DNA of 38,118 bases from Streptomyces chilikensis (lineage in GTDB: Bacteria > Actinomycetota > Actinomycetes > Streptomycetales > Streptomycetaceae), in the NCBI RefSeq assembly GCF_001642695.1, contig NZ_LWCC02000005.1, positions 1,563,936-1,602,053 on the forward strand, in the 5' to 3' direction. Numbering within the stretch: position 1 is the stretch's first letter; the number at the start of each line of letters is the position of its first letter. This document shows positions 36,860 through 38,118 of this stretch, in pieces. The notes below the pieces were generated by a model, which was given only the letters and a program-made list of their open reading frames with translations, was not told the DNA's origin and searched no databases. The position numbers and the translations under genes are program-made.

Positions 36860-38118
36860 TCAGAGGGCGCCGACGCCGGCGACGTACTCCTCGTCGTCGG
36901 CGGCCGGGCGTTCGGTGGCCAGGTCCAGCAGGCCGCGGAGGGCGACGGCGCTGTCCGTCCCGTCGGTGAGGGCGAGTTCGGCCTCGCCCCACAGGAGGTA
37001 GAAGTCGTCGGCGTCGTCGGCGGCCGCCAGCTTCTCCCACTCGCCCCGGGCGGCGTCGACCTCGTCCGCGAGCTTCTCGGCGAGCGGCGCGGCGTCCGGC
37101 TCCCAGTCGTGGGCGCGCACCGCCCCGGAGAAGCCGGTGAGCTCCTCGGCCACCTGGTCCGCCCACTCCTGGTGCCCCTCCAGGTCGTCCTCGACCATGT
37201 CGAACGGCACGCGCGCCAGCGCGGTGTTGACCTTCGCGGCCGGCTCCAGGTAGGCGAGCTGCTCGGTGCCGAGGGCGTCCTTGTCCTGACGCAGCGGCAC
37301 GGTCAGCGGATCGGGCTCGGTGAGGGAGGCGAAGACGCAGACGACGGCGCGGTCGTCGAGCAGCGTCCAGTTCTCCTCCATCGGGTAGAAGTAGGTGTAG
37401 TACGCGTGCCGGGAGACCTTCCACGCGTCGATGCTGTAGGAGGCGACCTCCGCCGAGCAGCGCTCGTCCGCGAGGCCGATCACCTCGTCCTCACCCGGGT
37501 AGGAGCCCTCCGGAAGGTCGAACCGCGCGTACGCCTCGCCGTCGTGGGGGCCGTCGCAGGAGACCTCCTCGATGTCCAGGACCTCGTAGCTCTCCAGGTC
37601 GGAGGCGCCGTCCGGCGTGCCGGGCTCGTCGAAGCACTCGCCCGGCTCGAGTCCGGCGGTGACGTTGGCCCCGCGGGCGCCCTCCTTGAAGCCCTCGCCG
37701 AACTCCTTGCCGAAGTCGTCCCAGGCCCCGGTGAGCAGGGAGACGACCAGCAGGAGCGAGGTCAGCGCGGACAGCACGACGCCGGCGATCGCCATGCCCT
37801 TGCCGCGCTGCCCCGTCCTCCTGATCTGGACGAGGGCGATCACCCCGAAGACCACGCCCAGCAGCGGGACGCAGCAGACGATGCCGAGGACCAGGGCGGT
37901 GATGGCGAGGCCGTTGTACGAGGGCTGATGGGCCGGGGCGCCGTAGGGGCCGGGCGGAGGACCGTAGGGGTACGGGCCGGCGCCCTGCGCGCCCGGGGGC
38001 ACGGGCGGCCCGAACCCGCCGGCGGGCGGCGCCGCGTAGGGAGCGGCCGCGGGGGCCGCGGGGGCCTGCGGGGCGCTTCCCGGTTCCGGCGGCGCCCACG
38101 GATCGCGGCCCTCGGCCG
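36860..38118 (-). CDS. DUF4190 / septum-formation-like membrane protein (paralogue B, start outside the window)
   Basis: The frame is open through the window edge. Residues before the GTG at 38002 read EGRDPWAPPEPG and continue Pro/Ala-rich, a typical start region of DUF4190 proteins, so the gene is cut at its 5' end rather than starting at 38002. A Pro/Gly/Tyr-rich segment is followed by two hydrophobic hairpin segments (LAITALVLGIVCCVPLLGVV and GMAIAGVVLSALTSLLLVVS), then an extracytoplasmic region. That region repeats the Septum_form pattern of the neighbour: GECFDEPG, IEEVSCDGPHDGEAYARF, then CSAEVASYSIDAW and YFYPMEENWTLLDDRAVVCVF. At least 419 codons are visible. Function is not established. 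Confidence 0.85.
   Translation of the reverse strand, partial: AEGRDPWAPPEPGSAPQAPAAPAAAPYAAPPAGGFGPPVPPGAQGAGPYPYGPPPGPYGAPAHQPSYNGLAITALVLGIVCCVPLLGVVFGVIALVQIRRTGQRGKGMAIAGVVLSALTSLLLVVSLLTGAWDDFGKEFGEGFKEGARGANVTAGLEPGECFDEPGTPDGASDLESYEVLDIEEVSCDGPHDGEAYARFDLPEGSYPGEDEVIGLADERCSAEVASYSIDAWKVSRHAYYTYFYPMEENWTLLDDRAVVCVFASLTEPDPLTVPLRQDKDALGTEQLAYLEPAAKVNTALARVPFDMVEDDLEGHQEWADQVAEELTGFSGAVRAHDWEPDAAPLAEKLADEVDAARGEWEKLAAADDADDFYLLWGEAELALTDGTDSAVALRGLLDLATERPAADDEEYVAGVGAL

Overview
The window is high-GC actinobacterial chromosome, almost certainly Streptomyces. Coding sequence is strongly G/C at third positions, GTG and TTG starts are common, and the gene set is typical: mshB, BldK-type oligopeptide transporters, typA, a PAS/GAF/SpoIIE/HATPase regulator, a GntR/UTRA regulator and septum-formation-like membrane proteins. 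From memory, the order mshB - S9 peptidase - peptide ABC operon - bldK - typA resembles the S. coelicolor SCO5110-SCO5126 neighbourhood. I could not check this by alignment.

Layout. 1-2142 (minus strand): the 5' part of a conserved hypothetical gene, a four-helix DUF6113-like membrane protein overlapping mshB (mycothiol synthesis), and a 64-residue membrane protein. 2320-4491 (plus): a cytosolic S9 prolyl-oligopeptidase/DPP-IV-like peptidase. 4623-10512 (minus): a full Opp-type importer (lipoprotein, two permeases, two ATPases; 'locus 1'). 10814-11233 (minus): a VOC-fold protein. 11520-17577 (plus): a second full Dpp/Opp importer ('locus 2') whose binding protein has a C-terminal membrane anchor. 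17679-23555 (minus): a third importer ('locus 3', my best candidate for bldK). 23990-25897 (minus): typA/bipA. 26204-28521 (minus): an orphan lipoprotein binding-protein gene whose frame is broken by an exact 44-bp tandem duplication. 28872-30527 (plus): a coiled-coil membrane protein resembling the C-terminal part of TPM-domain proteins. 30564-34572 (minus): PAS-PAS-GAF-SpoIIE-HATPase protein, a stand-alone HATPase, a Nudix hydrolase and a small SPOR-like protein. 34824-35576 (minus): a GntR/UTRA regulator. 35752-38118 (minus): two septum-formation-like membrane proteins, the last running off the window.

How it fits together. The core is a 24-kb peptide-uptake array: three complete ABC importers, a fourth lone binding protein and a cytosolic peptidase able to digest what is imported. 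Loci 1 and 3 are paralogues on the same strand, with locus 2 inverted between them. Their permeases and ATPases are close, and part of one ATPase gene is almost identical at DNA level, while their binding proteins differ strongly. In locus 3 the binding-protein gene is separated from the permeases by three strong hairpins, which probably set lipoprotein:permease stoichiometry. Convergent genes are separated by strong inverted-repeat terminators.

The most notable observations are the 44-bp frame-breaking duplication, the conversion-like tract between the two paralogous ATPase genes, the three-hairpin intercistronic region and a degenerate tandem repeat upstream of the locus 1 binding protein.
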